64,000 bases of DNA from an uncultured SAR116 cluster alpha proteobacterium (GTDB lineage Bacteria > Pseudomonadota > Alphaproteobacteria > Puniceispirillales > Marisalimonadaceae). The translations under genes and the position numbers were made by a program. Below, in pieces: positions 9,526-19,391 of this stretch. Where the stretch lies: assembly GCA_902616615.1 (NCBI GenBank), contig CACMTN010000009.1:1-64000 (forward strand), read 5' to 3'. How positions within the stretch are numbered: position 1 is the first letter of the stretch; each line of letters begins with the position of its first letter. Below the pieces are notes generated by a model. The model was not told where the DNA came from. It made no database searches and saw only the letters and a list, made by a program, of their open reading frames with translations.

Positions 9526-10417
9526 TAAAGTTTTATTAAGTGTAGATGTAGAGGACTGGTATCATGGACCAACAGTTATCTCTCCAAAAAACACTCTTAA
9601 ATCACTTGAAAACTTTTTAATGGATGCTGTTGATGTTGAACGGGCTTTTCGATATGTAGATGTATGTTTGGAATTATTTGATAAAAACAAAACAAAAGCT
9701 ACATTTTTTTGGGTGGCTGAGTACGCTCGCAGATTTGATTATCTTATAAAACGGGTTGCTTCTCATGGCCATGAAATTGCTTGTCATGGTTTATGCCACT
9801 ATTCTAAATTAGATAATAATAAGTTTAACGTTTACAATAGGACGGAATTTTATAAAAGAACACTCCAAGCAAAAAATATTTTGGAGGACCTTACTGGAAC
9901 CTCAGTTATCGGGTACAGAGCCCCTAATGCTTATATATCAGGTATGATGATTGATGTACTTGAAGAACTGGAATTTCAATATGACTCATCTGTTTCTTTG
10001 AATTCACTTTACAACAAAACTGATTCAAATCTAAATGGAGTAGATACATCGCCATATTATCCAGCCATCGGAGGATTAGATAAAGGTTACAAAAATAGAA
10101 AAATTATTGAATTTCCTTGGCCCTATTTAGAAATGGGAAAATTTAAAATACAATGTGCTGGAGGTCCTTTTTTAAGATTTTTTGGTAGTTCACTAATTAA
10201 AGCTGGGATTAACCAGTCATTAAAAAGAGGTCACACTACTTTTTATTTTCACCCCATAGATATTTGCAAAGATGAAATACCTATAAATTTTGATATTAAA
10301 AGACCATTTTTATGGATTATTAAAGGAGATGTTGTTAAAAAAAGAATAATTAAATTACTGGATAATTTTGCTCCCATTTCAACTAACTTCACAACTTTGA
10401 TTAATGAAAATTATTAA
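9479..10417 (+). CDS. Polysaccharide deacetylase (XrtA/PEP-CTERM-locus type, DUF3473-like)
   Basis: 'LLSVDVEDWYHG', 'ATFFWVAEYARRFDYLIKRVASHGHEIACHGLCH', 'GYRAPN', C-term 'FYFHPIDI'. Real start probably at one of the internal Met codons (about 9509-9518). Confidence 0.8.
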   Translation: MQCGLICRIMNVYMSNKVLLSVDVEDWYHGPTVISPKNTLKSLENFLMDAVDVERAFRYVDVCLELFDKNKTKATFFWVAEYARRFDYLIKRVASHGHEIACHGLCHYSKLDNNKFNVYNRTEFYKRTLQAKNILEDLTGTSVIGYRAPNAYISGMMIDVLEELEFQYDSSVSLNSLYNKTDSNLNGVDTSPYYPAIGGLDKGYKNRKIIEFPWPYLEMGKFKIQCAGGPFLRFFGSSLIKAGINQSLKRGHTTFYFHPIDICKDEIPINFDIKRPFLWIIKGDVVKKRIIKLLDNFAPISTNFTTLINENY

Positions 10418-11363
10418 AAATAAATATATTGATCCTGAAATGTGGAATTTATATGCACAAGACAATATTTTTCATCGTTATGAGTGGAAATGGATTATAG
10501 AAAAAGCATATGGCTTAGAACCTAATTTTATTCTGGCTGTTCAAGATGAAAATTTTGCTCTTATACCAAGTTTTTGTGTTAATAAGTGCAATATATCACT
10601 CCCTTTTACATACATATCAGGATACCTAACAAATTCTGAAAAACTATTTTTGAAATTTAAAAAAATTCTTGATTCTGACGAGCAAAAATTCAGATACAAA
10701 GTTATGCAAGATAATAATCCAGAAGTTGGACTTGTTACAGCTATCATTGAAATTAATAACATAAATGATTATTTCACAAAGTTAAGTAGAAATATGCGTA
10801 ATCAACTAAGAAATTCTGAAAAACAAGGTTTCAAATTTGAAAAACAAAAAGATATAAAACATTTTTACCCTTTATATTGTAAAAAAATGCATGAACTTGG
10901 TACGCCTCCACATAAAAAAATATTTTTTAAAGAGATTATGAAATATTTTAATTCAGCTCAAATATTTACTGTTTTTAAAGACAATATCTCTGTAGCTTCA
11001 CTTTTATATATAGACGGGAAAGGTATTAAAAAAAAATTGCCTACTAGATATTTATTATATGCTGCTTCTGAATCACAAAAGGATGCTCCTTATGCGAATT
11101 ATTTTGCATATTGGCATATGATAAAAGATGCTTGTATGTATAAACATTACCAAGTAGACTTGGGAACCACTCAATTTGGTTCCAATCATTACTCATTTAA
11201 GAAAAAGTGGAGACCTAAGATATATCAAATAACAGAGATTGGAAACACAAAAAAACATTACAAAGAAAGACCCTATATGATATTTGCTAGTTATATCTGG
11301 AAGAAGCTACCATCGTTTTTTGTAAATTTTTTTGGACCACATATAAGAAAGCATTTACCTTGA
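10404..11363 (+). CDS. FemAB-like / GNAT-fold protein (PEP-CTERM-locus FemAB type)
   Basis: 'LSRNMRNQLRNSEKQGFKFE', 'MHELGTPPHKKIFFKEIM', 'YAASESQKDAPYANYFAYWHMIKDA', 'DLGTTQFGSNHYSFKKKWRP'. Overlaps the upstream deacetylase by 14 bp. Confidence 0.75.
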   Translation: MKIIKNKYIDPEMWNLYAQDNIFHRYEWKWIIEKAYGLEPNFILAVQDENFALIPSFCVNKCNISLPFTYISGYLTNSEKLFLKFKKILDSDEQKFRYKVMQDNNPEVGLVTAIIEINNINDYFTKLSRNMRNQLRNSEKQGFKFEKQKDIKHFYPLYCKKMHELGTPPHKKIFFKEIMKYFNSAQIFTVFKDNISVASLLYIDGKGIKKKLPTRYLLYAASESQKDAPYANYFAYWHMIKDACMYKHYQVDLGTTQFGSNHYSFKKKWRPKIYQITEIGNTKKHYKERPYMIFASYIWKKLPSFFVNFFGPHIRKHLP

Positions 11364-11385
11364 TTATAACTATTAAAATAAAAAA

Positions 11386-13293
11386 ATGTGTGGGTTAGTA
11401 GGAATTGTCGGTAGTGAATTACCAAACCAAGAAACAATCTATACATTAAAAAAGATGGTTAAATCCATAAGTCATCGAGGACCAGATGACAATTCTGTTT
11501 GGATGGATAAAAATAATTTATGTGGATTAGGTCATGCCAGATTAAGTATAATTGACTTAAAAACTGGAAGTCAGCCAATATTCAATGAAAATAAAAAAAT
11601 CACCGTAGTTTTTAATGGAGAAATTTATAATTTTAAGGAGCTAAGGAAAAGCCTAGAAAATAAAGGGCATATTTTTAAGACTAACACAGATACTGAAGTA
11701 CTAGTACATTTATATGAAGAAGAAGGAATTTCAATGGCAATAAAGCTTCGTGGAATGTTTGCTATTGCTCTTTGGGACGGACGGACTAATCAACTACATT
11801 TAATACGTGATCATATTGGTAAAAAGCCACTACATTATATAAGACTAAACAAAAAAACTTACTTTGCATCGGAATATAAAGCTTTTTTAAATTTGCCTGA
11901 TTTTAATCCCTACATGGATATGGAATCTTTGCATTATCTTCTTAATTTAAGATGGTTACCTGCTGGAAAAACACTTATGAAAGGAATTAAACAGGTTTTA
12001 CCTGGAGAAATTGTAACAATAGAAGGAAATAATTTTAAATATAAAAAATACTGGTCTCCTAAAATATTTCCAAATTTAAAAATTAAAGAAGAGGAGCATA
12101 TAGAAAATATTTTGTATTTATTAAAACAATCTATTAGGAGAAGATTAGTTTCAGACGTTCCAGTAGGCATATTTCTTTCTGGAGGAATTGATTCCTCAAT
12201 AATCATGGCTTTAATGGCAGAAGAACTTAACGAACCTATAAAATCATTTTGTCTAGGATTTGGAAATAAAAATGATGAGACTGGAGAAGCAACTCAAACT
12301 GCAAATCATTATGGAGCTGATCACAAAAATTTCTTGGTAGATGATAACCCACTTCGACATTTTCAAAAAACTATATGGAATAGTGAAATACCAAAAGTTA
12401 ATGCTATTCAAGTTTATTTATTAGCTGAAAAAGCTAAAAAAGATGTAAAAGTTGTAATGAGTGGGTTGGGTGGTGATGAATTGTTTGGTGGTTACGACAA
12501 CTATTTATATATAAAGTATGGAGGAAAATTAGCTGACTTTCCATTTCAAAATTTAGGCACAAATTTACGAAAAAAGATTTTTAGTTTACATAGAAAATTT
12601 GGAAACATTGGTTCAGACCAAATACGTAGAGGTATTCAAATGGGTCTTTCCTTTGGAAGAAGGGATGTTTTTTATAGTATTTTACGCAACATTTGGGACA
12701 ATGATGAAGCAATGTATAAAGAAATATATAATGATGAAATTGTTAAACAACAAATGTCTTACACTAGCTCTAATTGTTTTAAAAGATTTTTTTCAAATAA
12801 TAAGGAAGATTTTCTATCTCAGGTTATGGTATGTGAATTAGAAGAAAAATTAGTAGGAGACCAAATATTAGTGGAAGATAGAAATATGATGGCTCATGGA
12901 TTAGAGGGAAGAGCACCATTCTTAGATGTTGACTTGATTGAATATGCTAACAGTATCCCAAACAATCTAAAAATAAATCTAATTAGTGGAAGAAAGTACA
13001 TTCTAAAAAAAGCTACAAAAAAAGTGCTCCCAGACTTTATTTTTAATAGATCAAAAAAGGGTTTTGCTTTTGATCCTGTTAGTCAGTTCAATAGAGATTT
13101 AAAACCTCTAGCAGAAGAAATTTTAAATGAACAAACTATTAAAGATATTGGAATATTTAATTATTCTTATATTAGGAAAATACTTGACCATCCATCAAGC
13201 TCTGCACTTCACTGGCATTATTGGCAGATTTGGACAATGATAGGAATAGTGCTATGGCATAATTCTTTTGTCCAAAAATCAAAAATTTTCTGA
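11386..13293 (+). CDS. Glutamine-dependent asparagine synthetase-type amidotransferase (paralog 1)
   Basis: N-terminal 'MCGLVGIVG' (Cys nucleophile), 'SHRGPDDNSVW', PP-loop 'LSGGIDSS', 'GRAPFLD'. Confidence 0.9.
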   Translation: MCGLVGIVGSELPNQETIYTLKKMVKSISHRGPDDNSVWMDKNNLCGLGHARLSIIDLKTGSQPIFNENKKITVVFNGEIYNFKELRKSLENKGHIFKTNTDTEVLVHLYEEEGISMAIKLRGMFAIALWDGRTNQLHLIRDHIGKKPLHYIRLNKKTYFASEYKAFLNLPDFNPYMDMESLHYLLNLRWLPAGKTLMKGIKQVLPGEIVTIEGNNFKYKKYWSPKIFPNLKIKEEEHIENILYLLKQSIRRRLVSDVPVGIFLSGGIDSSIIMALMAEELNEPIKSFCLGFGNKNDETGEATQTANHYGADHKNFLVDDNPLRHFQKTIWNSEIPKVNAIQVYLLAEKAKKDVKVVMSGLGGDELFGGYDNYLYIKYGGKLADFPFQNLGTNLRKKIFSLHRKFGNIGSDQIRRGIQMGLSFGRRDVFYSILRNIWDNDEAMYKEIYNDEIVKQQMSYTSSNCFKRFFSNNKEDFLSQVMVCELEEKLVGDQILVEDRNMMAHGLEGRAPFLDVDLIEYANSIPNNLKINLISGRKYILKKATKKVLPDFIFNRSKKGFAFDPVSQFNRDLKPLAEEILNEQTIKDIGIFNYSYIRKILDHPSSSALHWHYWQIWTMIGIVLWHNSFVQKSKIF

Positions 13294-13300
13294 GAAAATA

Positions 13301-14542
13301 ATGACAATCGAATTAAAAAATTTAAAAAAAATTTTACTCAATGTACTTACAGAAATTGAAAACTCCAAATATTCTTCCAATGATCCGTACGACCTGCTAG
13401 GAAGTGGACCAATAGTATGGTTACGTTCAAGAAAAAGCAAAACCTTAAATGCAATAACTTCGAAAGAACCATCTAAAAAAGAACGTCTTGTTCGTAATCT
13501 AATATCTCCAATATATCAAAATTCAGTTACATGGAAAATATACAGAAAGATTTTTAGAATTAAACCTGTCGTCCATCCTAAGACAATGGGGCTTATGTTG
13601 CAGGGATACGTAAGTCTTTATAAAACTTATGAAACTAAGAATTATCTGAACAAGGCTAAGTTTTGTGCACATTGGTTGATGAATAATTATGACCAACTTG
13701 AATATGGATATTATTGTTGGGGACTTCCTTTTATATGGCCAAGTGATGATCAAATACCAAAATTTGGCCCTCAGTCTACATTATCTGCAGTAAATGGCAT
13801 AGGTTTTGTGGATTTATATGAAGTAACCAAAGAAAAAAAATATTTAAATGTCGCAATTAGTATTTGTAATTTTTTTTTAAATCATCTTAAAATCGATAAA
13901 ATTTCAAATGACAAGTGGGCTTTTTCTTATACTCCCTATGATAAAACACACATTATTAATGTAAATTTTCACTGTGCAGCTCTATTAGCTAGGGTATGGC
14001 AATTTACAAAAAATCAAGATTATTATACTACTCTTATCAAGATCTGTAATTATTCAGTTTCTGAACAAAGAAGTGATGGCGCTTGGCATTACTCTGGTAA
14101 AATTGATGGTTTTGTAAATGCTGTGGATAACACGCATACCGGTGATAATATTGAATATTTAACTATTATTCGTAAAGTGTTAAAAAGTAATTTTACGTAT
14201 GAACAAGAATATCAAAAAGGTGTAAACTACTATTTAAATAATTTTATTTCTTCAAACGGAATGCCATATTACACAGATAGCGAAAAATACCCAATTGAAA
14301 GTCATCCTACTTGTCAAATGCTAATCACATTAGCAACCTTATCAAACACAAATAATAAAGCTTATAGATTGTGTGAGAAATTATTATATTTTATTCAAAA
14401 AAATATGTTGAATAAACAAAAGACAAGATTAGTTTATAGAATTTACGAAACGGGTAGAGTTGATAACAATTATTATATTTCATGGGGTGATGCGTGGCTT
14501 ATAAAAGGATTGTCTCTATTTTTAAAAAATATGAAAATTTGA
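13301..14542 (+). CDS. Predicted (alpha/alpha) barrel protein of glycan loci, function unknown
   Basis: ORF track opens at 13268, but ATG at 13301 (MTIELKN...) avoids the overlap with asnB. Aromatic/His-rich helical repeats 'WLMNNYDQLEYGYYCWGLPF', 'SDGAWHYSGKIDGFVNAVDNTHTGDNIEYL'. Confidence 0.6.
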   Translation: MTIELKNLKKILLNVLTEIENSKYSSNDPYDLLGSGPIVWLRSRKSKTLNAITSKEPSKKERLVRNLISPIYQNSVTWKIYRKIFRIKPVVHPKTMGLMLQGYVSLYKTYETKNYLNKAKFCAHWLMNNYDQLEYGYYCWGLPFIWPSDDQIPKFGPQSTLSAVNGIGFVDLYEVTKEKKYLNVAISICNFFLNHLKIDKISNDKWAFSYTPYDKTHIINVNFHCAALLARVWQFTKNQDYYTTLIKICNYSVSEQRSDGAWHYSGKIDGFVNAVDNTHTGDNIEYLTIIRKVLKSNFTYEQEYQKGVNYYLNNFISSNGMPYYTDSEKYPIESHPTCQMLITLATLSNTNNKAYRLCEKLLYFIQKNMLNKQKTRLVYRIYETGRVDNNYYISWGDAWLIKGLSLFLKNMKI

Positions 14543-14555
14543 AGAACATATTTAA

Positions 14556-15752
14556 GTGAAAAAAATTAAGAAAAATATTTTAATTGTTAGTCCAGGTTTC
14601 CCTAGATGGAAAGGCGACTATACTCATCCTATGGTTTACAATTTAGCTAAAATATTAAGTAACTATAGTCATAAAATTACAATTGTCACTTTGCATTATC
14701 CCAAAATCCCCTTGGAAGAAAAGATGGATAATTTAAAGATTGTAAGAGTAAAATATGCTCCAGAAAAATTTGAGATTTTAGGTACTGAGGGCGGCCTCAT
14801 AGATGATATTAGGAGAAGTTTTTTTTGCAAAATTCTTTTAATACCAATGTTGATTTCTTTCGCATGGCAAATTTTTAAAGAAAGTAAAGAAACCGAGCTA
14901 ATTTTGTGTCAGTGGATTCCGACAGGAATTGTTACGCTACCAACAAAAATATTACGAAGAAAGCCACTTATTTTACATTCAAGAACATATCCAGATACCA
15001 TATTTTGGAAATTAATATATCGTATATTATTACCTTTTTCAGATGGAGTAATATTTAATAGCAAAGATAATAAAAGTATCACTGACAAACTCTACTCTCA
15101 TCCTATAACCAAAGTTATAGGTTCTGGAATAAATATATCACAATTTAGAAATAAAAATGTTAAAAGAACAAATTCAAGTACTTGCAAGTTGATAACTGTA
15201 GCTCGATTAGTAGAATTTAAGGGCTTAGAATATCTAATTAAAGCTATTTCTATCCTTAAAGCTAAAAAAAGAAATTTAAAGTTGACTATAGTAGGAGACG
15301 GACCATTAAGGAAAGATCTTGAAAAATTATCAAGACAACTGGAGGTAGAAAATTTAATTGATTTTGTAGGTGCTAAGAACCACTACGAAATTCCAAATTT
15401 AATGTGGAAGAACGATGTGTTTATAATATCTTCAATTATTGATAGTAAAGGTAGGACAGAAGGTTTTGGAGCGGTTATTTTAGAAGCAATGGCTGCAAGT
15501 CTTCCTGTAGTAGCAACATCAGTTGGAGGAATTACTGATATTGTTAATAATGAAAATGGAATTTTAGTGCCAGAAAAATGTCCAAAATCTATCTCAAACG
15601 CAATTGAAAAATTAATTACAAATAAAAAATTAGCTTCTAATTACAAAAAAAATGGTTTGGATTTTGTAATGAAAAATTTTTCTGATGAGTCAATTATAAA
15701 CAGTTATAATGAATTTTTTTTGAAAATTTTAGTTCGACATAATATCTCATGA
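14556..15752 (+). CDS. Glycosyltransferase family 4
   Basis: GTG start; 'VSPGFPRWKGDYTHPMVYNLAK', 'ITVARLVEFKGLEYLIKAI', 'EGFGAVILEAMAASLPVVATSVGG'. Confidence 0.9.
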   Translation: MKKIKKNILIVSPGFPRWKGDYTHPMVYNLAKILSNYSHKITIVTLHYPKIPLEEKMDNLKIVRVKYAPEKFEILGTEGGLIDDIRRSFFCKILLIPMLISFAWQIFKESKETELILCQWIPTGIVTLPTKILRRKPLILHSRTYPDTIFWKLIYRILLPFSDGVIFNSKDNKSITDKLYSHPITKVIGSGINISQFRNKNVKRTNSSTCKLITVARLVEFKGLEYLIKAISILKAKKRNLKLTIVGDGPLRKDLEKLSRQLEVENLIDFVGAKNHYEIPNLMWKNDVFIISSIIDSKGRTEGFGAVILEAMAASLPVVATSVGGITDIVNNENGILVPEKCPKSISNAIEKLITNKKLASNYKKNGLDFVMKNFSDESIINSYNEFFLKILVRHNIS

Positions 15753-16666
15753 AAAAGGCATCTTTAATTACTCTTAAATTAGGTTTACTAATAATTTTGT
15801 TAATCTTGGCTTATAAAACACAGGATTTGAAAGAGATTATATATCTAATAAAAAATATTAATATTTACTATTTTGTAATCTTTTTTTCTCTTTTTTTAAT
15901 TACAACTGCCATGGCCAGTACAAATCTCTATTTATTATTAAAACCATTAGATTATAAATTATCATGGAAAAGAATATTTCACATTGATCTTTTGTCTATT
16001 GTAGGTGCTTTTTATACACCTGGTGGAATAGGTGGTATGGGAATTATAGTTTACTTGATGACAAGAAGTGGTGTTAATTTAAAAGATGCAAGCATAGTTG
16101 TATTAATTGACAAACAAATAAGTGGTTGTGTGGCTTTGTTTTTTTTAATGATCTATGTAATTAACTATCCAATAAATGACATTTCCATTAACTGGAATAT
16201 GTTATCTATTTTAATCATTTCATTAGTTGTTTTCGGATTAAGTTTGTTTTCAAAATTAGTTAGAAAAGTTGTTAGAGGTGTTCTTACTAGAGTTAATATT
16301 TATAAAAATCACGTTCGATTGCTTATATTAAATGTATTTCTAACTGTTGGAATTTACTCTGTAAATGTTTTTGTATATATTGTTTGCTTCTATACAGTAG
16401 GTATTGTTATTCCTGATATAAATTTAATTTTTTTAACTTATAGTATATTTATGCTTATAAATTATTTACCTATTTCAATTGGTGGGATTGGTGTAGGAGA
16501 GTTTACCGCCATAATTCTTTGGTCATCAATGGGCTTGTCTTCTGAACAAATTTTAGCTGGGTTTATTGTTATGAGAGGTTTTGCTTTAGTGTCTTCATTA
16601 TCCCTAAGCGGTCTAGCGTTTTTTTTATTACCTAATGATATGTTAAAAATTATGAAGAAGGTATAG
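15749..16666 (+). CDS. Lysylphosphatidylglycerol synthase TM-region-like (UPF0104/AglD-like) membrane protein
   Basis: Multi-TM; 'AFYTPGGIGGMGIIVYLM', 'YLPISIGGIGVGEFTAI'. Confidence 0.75.
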   Translation: MKKASLITLKLGLLIILLILAYKTQDLKEIIYLIKNINIYYFVIFFSLFLITTAMASTNLYLLLKPLDYKLSWKRIFHIDLLSIVGAFYTPGGIGGMGIIVYLMTRSGVNLKDASIVVLIDKQISGCVALFFLMIYVINYPINDISINWNMLSILIISLVVFGLSLFSKLVRKVVRGVLTRVNIYKNHVRLLILNVFLTVGIYSVNVFVYIVCFYTVGIVIPDINLIFLTYSIFMLINYLPISIGGIGVGEFTAIILWSSMGLSSEQILAGFIVMRGFALVSSLSLSGLAFFLLPNDMLKIMKKV

Positions 16667-16918
16667 TTATAAGTTTTGTGAAAATTTAAAAACCGACAAA
16701 ATAAAATTTTACAAAATTTTAAAATAATTAGAAGAGGATATTTGAAAATAAAAATAGTATTTTAATTCAGATATTTATGCATGTTTACATTTTAAAATTA
16801 TCTTTAATTTAAATATCTTTCAATGTATAAGTATGAAAATTTAATTAACACTTAATCTGTATTATTCTGATTTTGAAGACACTATATTATTTAATAATGA
16901 TTATCAGAGGAAATTTAA

Positions 16919-17860
16919 ATGCGCTGGAAGAAATATCTTCAACTGATTGGTATTATACTTTTTATTTGGATTATGTTTAGTGTTGAATGGAGTCAAGTTG
17001 GGAAAACATTACTTAAACTAGAAGTAAAATATTTGTTTGGATATATTTTTTGTTTTTTCACAATGGCAACTATACGTGCTATAAGGTTGAGAATTGCATT
17101 AAAAAAACTGGGTTTTTCTGTAAGTAACATCGATTGTCATATAGCTATCCAAGAGCCATCCTTTTTGGGGTTAGTTACGCCAGGACGTTTAGGAGAATTC
17201 ACACGTGTAGGTTATATAAATGCCCACGGTATATCTATGCCAAAGGCTATTGCAATTGTAATAATTGAGAAACTTACTGATGCATCTATACTTTTAGCTA
17301 TAAGTGCTGGAGGTTTGGTTTACTTGTTTGCACCACATTCTTTTAATTCGATCTGGTGGATGATCATTTTAACTGGATTATTCTTATTATTTAGTTTGAT
17401 TAAATATTATGCTTATATAACAAATTTACTTAAAAAACCTATTAATTTATTATTTCGTTGGCAACCCTCGTCATTAAAAAAATATCAAAAAAGCCTTGGC
17501 AATTCCATTTATTTTGTAATTGAAAATTCAACCATGACCTTTTTTTTACTTGGTTTAGTTTTAACTGCGCTAAGTGTTTCTCAAATATTTTTTCTAGCTA
17601 AAGCTTTTTCATTTGAAGCAGATAATCTAGTAATTTTCTTTGCTTATACTTTAGCTACACTAGCTTCGATGTTACCAATTTCACTTGGTGGATTAGGCAC
17701 AAGAGAAGCTGCATATATAACAATAATGGGACGTGAAGGAATTTTAATAGAAGAAGCCTTATTATTTTCTCTGCTGGATGGTATTGTTTTTGGCTTTTTA
17801 CTACAATTGTTGATTGTAGCACCTATATGGTTTATTCGTTTAATTAAAAATACAGGCTAA
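16919..17860 (+). CDS. Lysylphosphatidylglycerol synthase TM-region-like (UPF0104) membrane protein, second copy
   Basis: 'SFLGLVTPGRLGEFTRVGYI', 'MLPISLGGLGTREAAYI'; same family signatures as 15749-16666. Confidence 0.78.
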   Translation: MRWKKYLQLIGIILFIWIMFSVEWSQVGKTLLKLEVKYLFGYIFCFFTMATIRAIRLRIALKKLGFSVSNIDCHIAIQEPSFLGLVTPGRLGEFTRVGYINAHGISMPKAIAIVIIEKLTDASILLAISAGGLVYLFAPHSFNSIWWMIILTGLFLLFSLIKYYAYITNLLKKPINLLFRWQPSSLKKYQKSLGNSIYFVIENSTMTFFLLGLVLTALSVSQIFFLAKAFSFEADNLVIFFAYTLATLASMLPISLGGLGTREAAYITIMGREGILIEEALLFSLLDGIVFGFLLQLLIVAPIWFIRLIKNTG

Positions 17861-17996
17861 TAAGAAAAATTATATTCGGTATTATATATGTTCTTAATAC
17901 AATTTTATAAAGTTTCAGATACCTTGCAACAGTAAAATTTTATAATTAAGATATAATAACTAAAACTATGACTTAGAACTTTATCTATTAGGATTA

Positions 17997-19313
17997 ATGC
18001 AAAATATGAATAATTCTACAAATCCCGATCAATTTGTGATTGCCGTTTTGGGGTTAGGTTATGTAGGCCTACCTTTAGCAATTGAATTTGGTAAAATGTA
18101 TGAGACCATAGGTTATGATCTCTCTTCAAAAAAAATTGATGCTTTTCAAAATAAAATCGACTTAACAGACGAAATTGATACTGTTGATTTTAAAAAGGCT
18201 CATTTACTTACCTTTACTAACAATCCCTCTTTTTTAAAAAAAGCTGATGTAATTATTATTGCAGTTCCAACACCGATGGATAAAGCACATACACCAGATT
18301 TTACTCCATTAATTAATTCTAGTTCTACAGTAGGTAGTTATATGAAAAAAGGAGCTGTCGTAGTATATGAGTCTACTGTTTACCCTGGTGCAACTGAAGA
18401 AATATGCATACCAATTTTAGAAAAATATTCTAATAAGGTTTGGAAAAAGGATTTTAATGTAGGGTATTCACCCGAGCGCATTAACCCAGGTGATAAAGAA
18501 CGTACAATAACTAAAATTGTCAAAGTAGTTTCTGGTGATAACCAAAAAACTCTTGAGTTATTAGCTAAACTTTATGGATCCGTTATTACTGCAGGAGTTT
18601 ATAAGGCAAGCTCAATAAAAGTTGCTGAAGCAGCAAAGGTTATTGAGAATACACAACGTGATCTAAATATTGCTCTAATGAATGAATTAGCAATTATTTT
18701 TGACAAATCAGGAGTTGACACCTTAGAGGTTCTGCAAGCTGCAGAAACTAAATGGAACTTTCTTCCTTTTCGTCCGGGTTTAGTTGGTGGCCACTGCATT
18801 GGCGTTGACCCTTATTATTTAACACACAAAGCTGAAATGATGGGCTACCATCCACAAGTAATATTGGCTGGTCGTCGTATCAATGATAATATGGCTAAAT
18901 ACGTAGCACAAAAAACTATAAAAGGTATTATTAAAAATGATGGAGCTATTAGAAGAGCAAAAATTATTGTTTTAGGATTTACTTTTAAAGAAAATTGCCC
19001 AGATATTCGAAATTCTAAAGTTTCTGAACTTATTTTTGAATTAAAAGACTTTGGCTGTGATGTGACTGTTCACGATCCTTTGGCAACTGAGTTAGATGCT
19101 AATAAAGAGTATGGAGTTACTTTAACTAAATGGGAAAATCTACCAGTGAATGCTGACGCTATTATTGCTGCTGTATCTCATAAAGAGTATTTAGATATGC
19201 CTTTAGATAACATTTTAAGACTACTGAAGAAAAATGGATTATTTGTAGATGTCAAATCTGCGTATAATGCAAAAAAAATACAAGATTCTGGTAGAGATAT
19301 TTGGCGTCTATAG
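17997..19313 (+). CDS. tviB: UDP-N-acetyl-hexosamine 6-dehydrogenase (TviB/WbpO-like)
   Basis: 'IAVLGLGYVGLPLAIEFG', 'GYSPERINPGDKERTITKIVKVVSG', 'GLVGGHCIGVDPYYLTHKAE'. Confidence 0.88.
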   Translation: MQNMNNSTNPDQFVIAVLGLGYVGLPLAIEFGKMYETIGYDLSSKKIDAFQNKIDLTDEIDTVDFKKAHLLTFTNNPSFLKKADVIIIAVPTPMDKAHTPDFTPLINSSSTVGSYMKKGAVVVYESTVYPGATEEICIPILEKYSNKVWKKDFNVGYSPERINPGDKERTITKIVKVVSGDNQKTLELLAKLYGSVITAGVYKASSIKVAEAAKVIENTQRDLNIALMNELAIIFDKSGVDTLEVLQAAETKWNFLPFRPGLVGGHCIGVDPYYLTHKAEMMGYHPQVILAGRRINDNMAKYVAQKTIKGIIKNDGAIRRAKIIVLGFTFKENCPDIRNSKVSELIFELKDFGCDVTVHDPLATELDANKEYGVTLTKWENLPVNADAIIAAVSHKEYLDMPLDNILRLLKKNGLFVDVKSAYNAKKIQDSGRDIWRL

Positions 19314-19391
19314 ATATGCTTAAAATCCGAACAGTTTAGAAAGTTATACTATAATGTGTTTCCTTAAATGTAAGTTTAAAAAGGAGATTTT

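Noticed and set aside
12599-12841. 80-aa ORF inside AsnB paralog 1
   Set aside because: Alternate frame within a conserved enzyme.
16667-16918. Repeated AAAATTTT blocks in the intergenic region between the two UPF0104 genes
   Set aside because: Looks like AT-rich low complexity; no stable hairpin or regular periodicity for CRISPR or an iteron array.
17861-17996. Partial direct repeat (ACAATTTTATAA / TAAAATTTTATAA)
   Set aside because: Short and AT-only; not distinguishable from composition.
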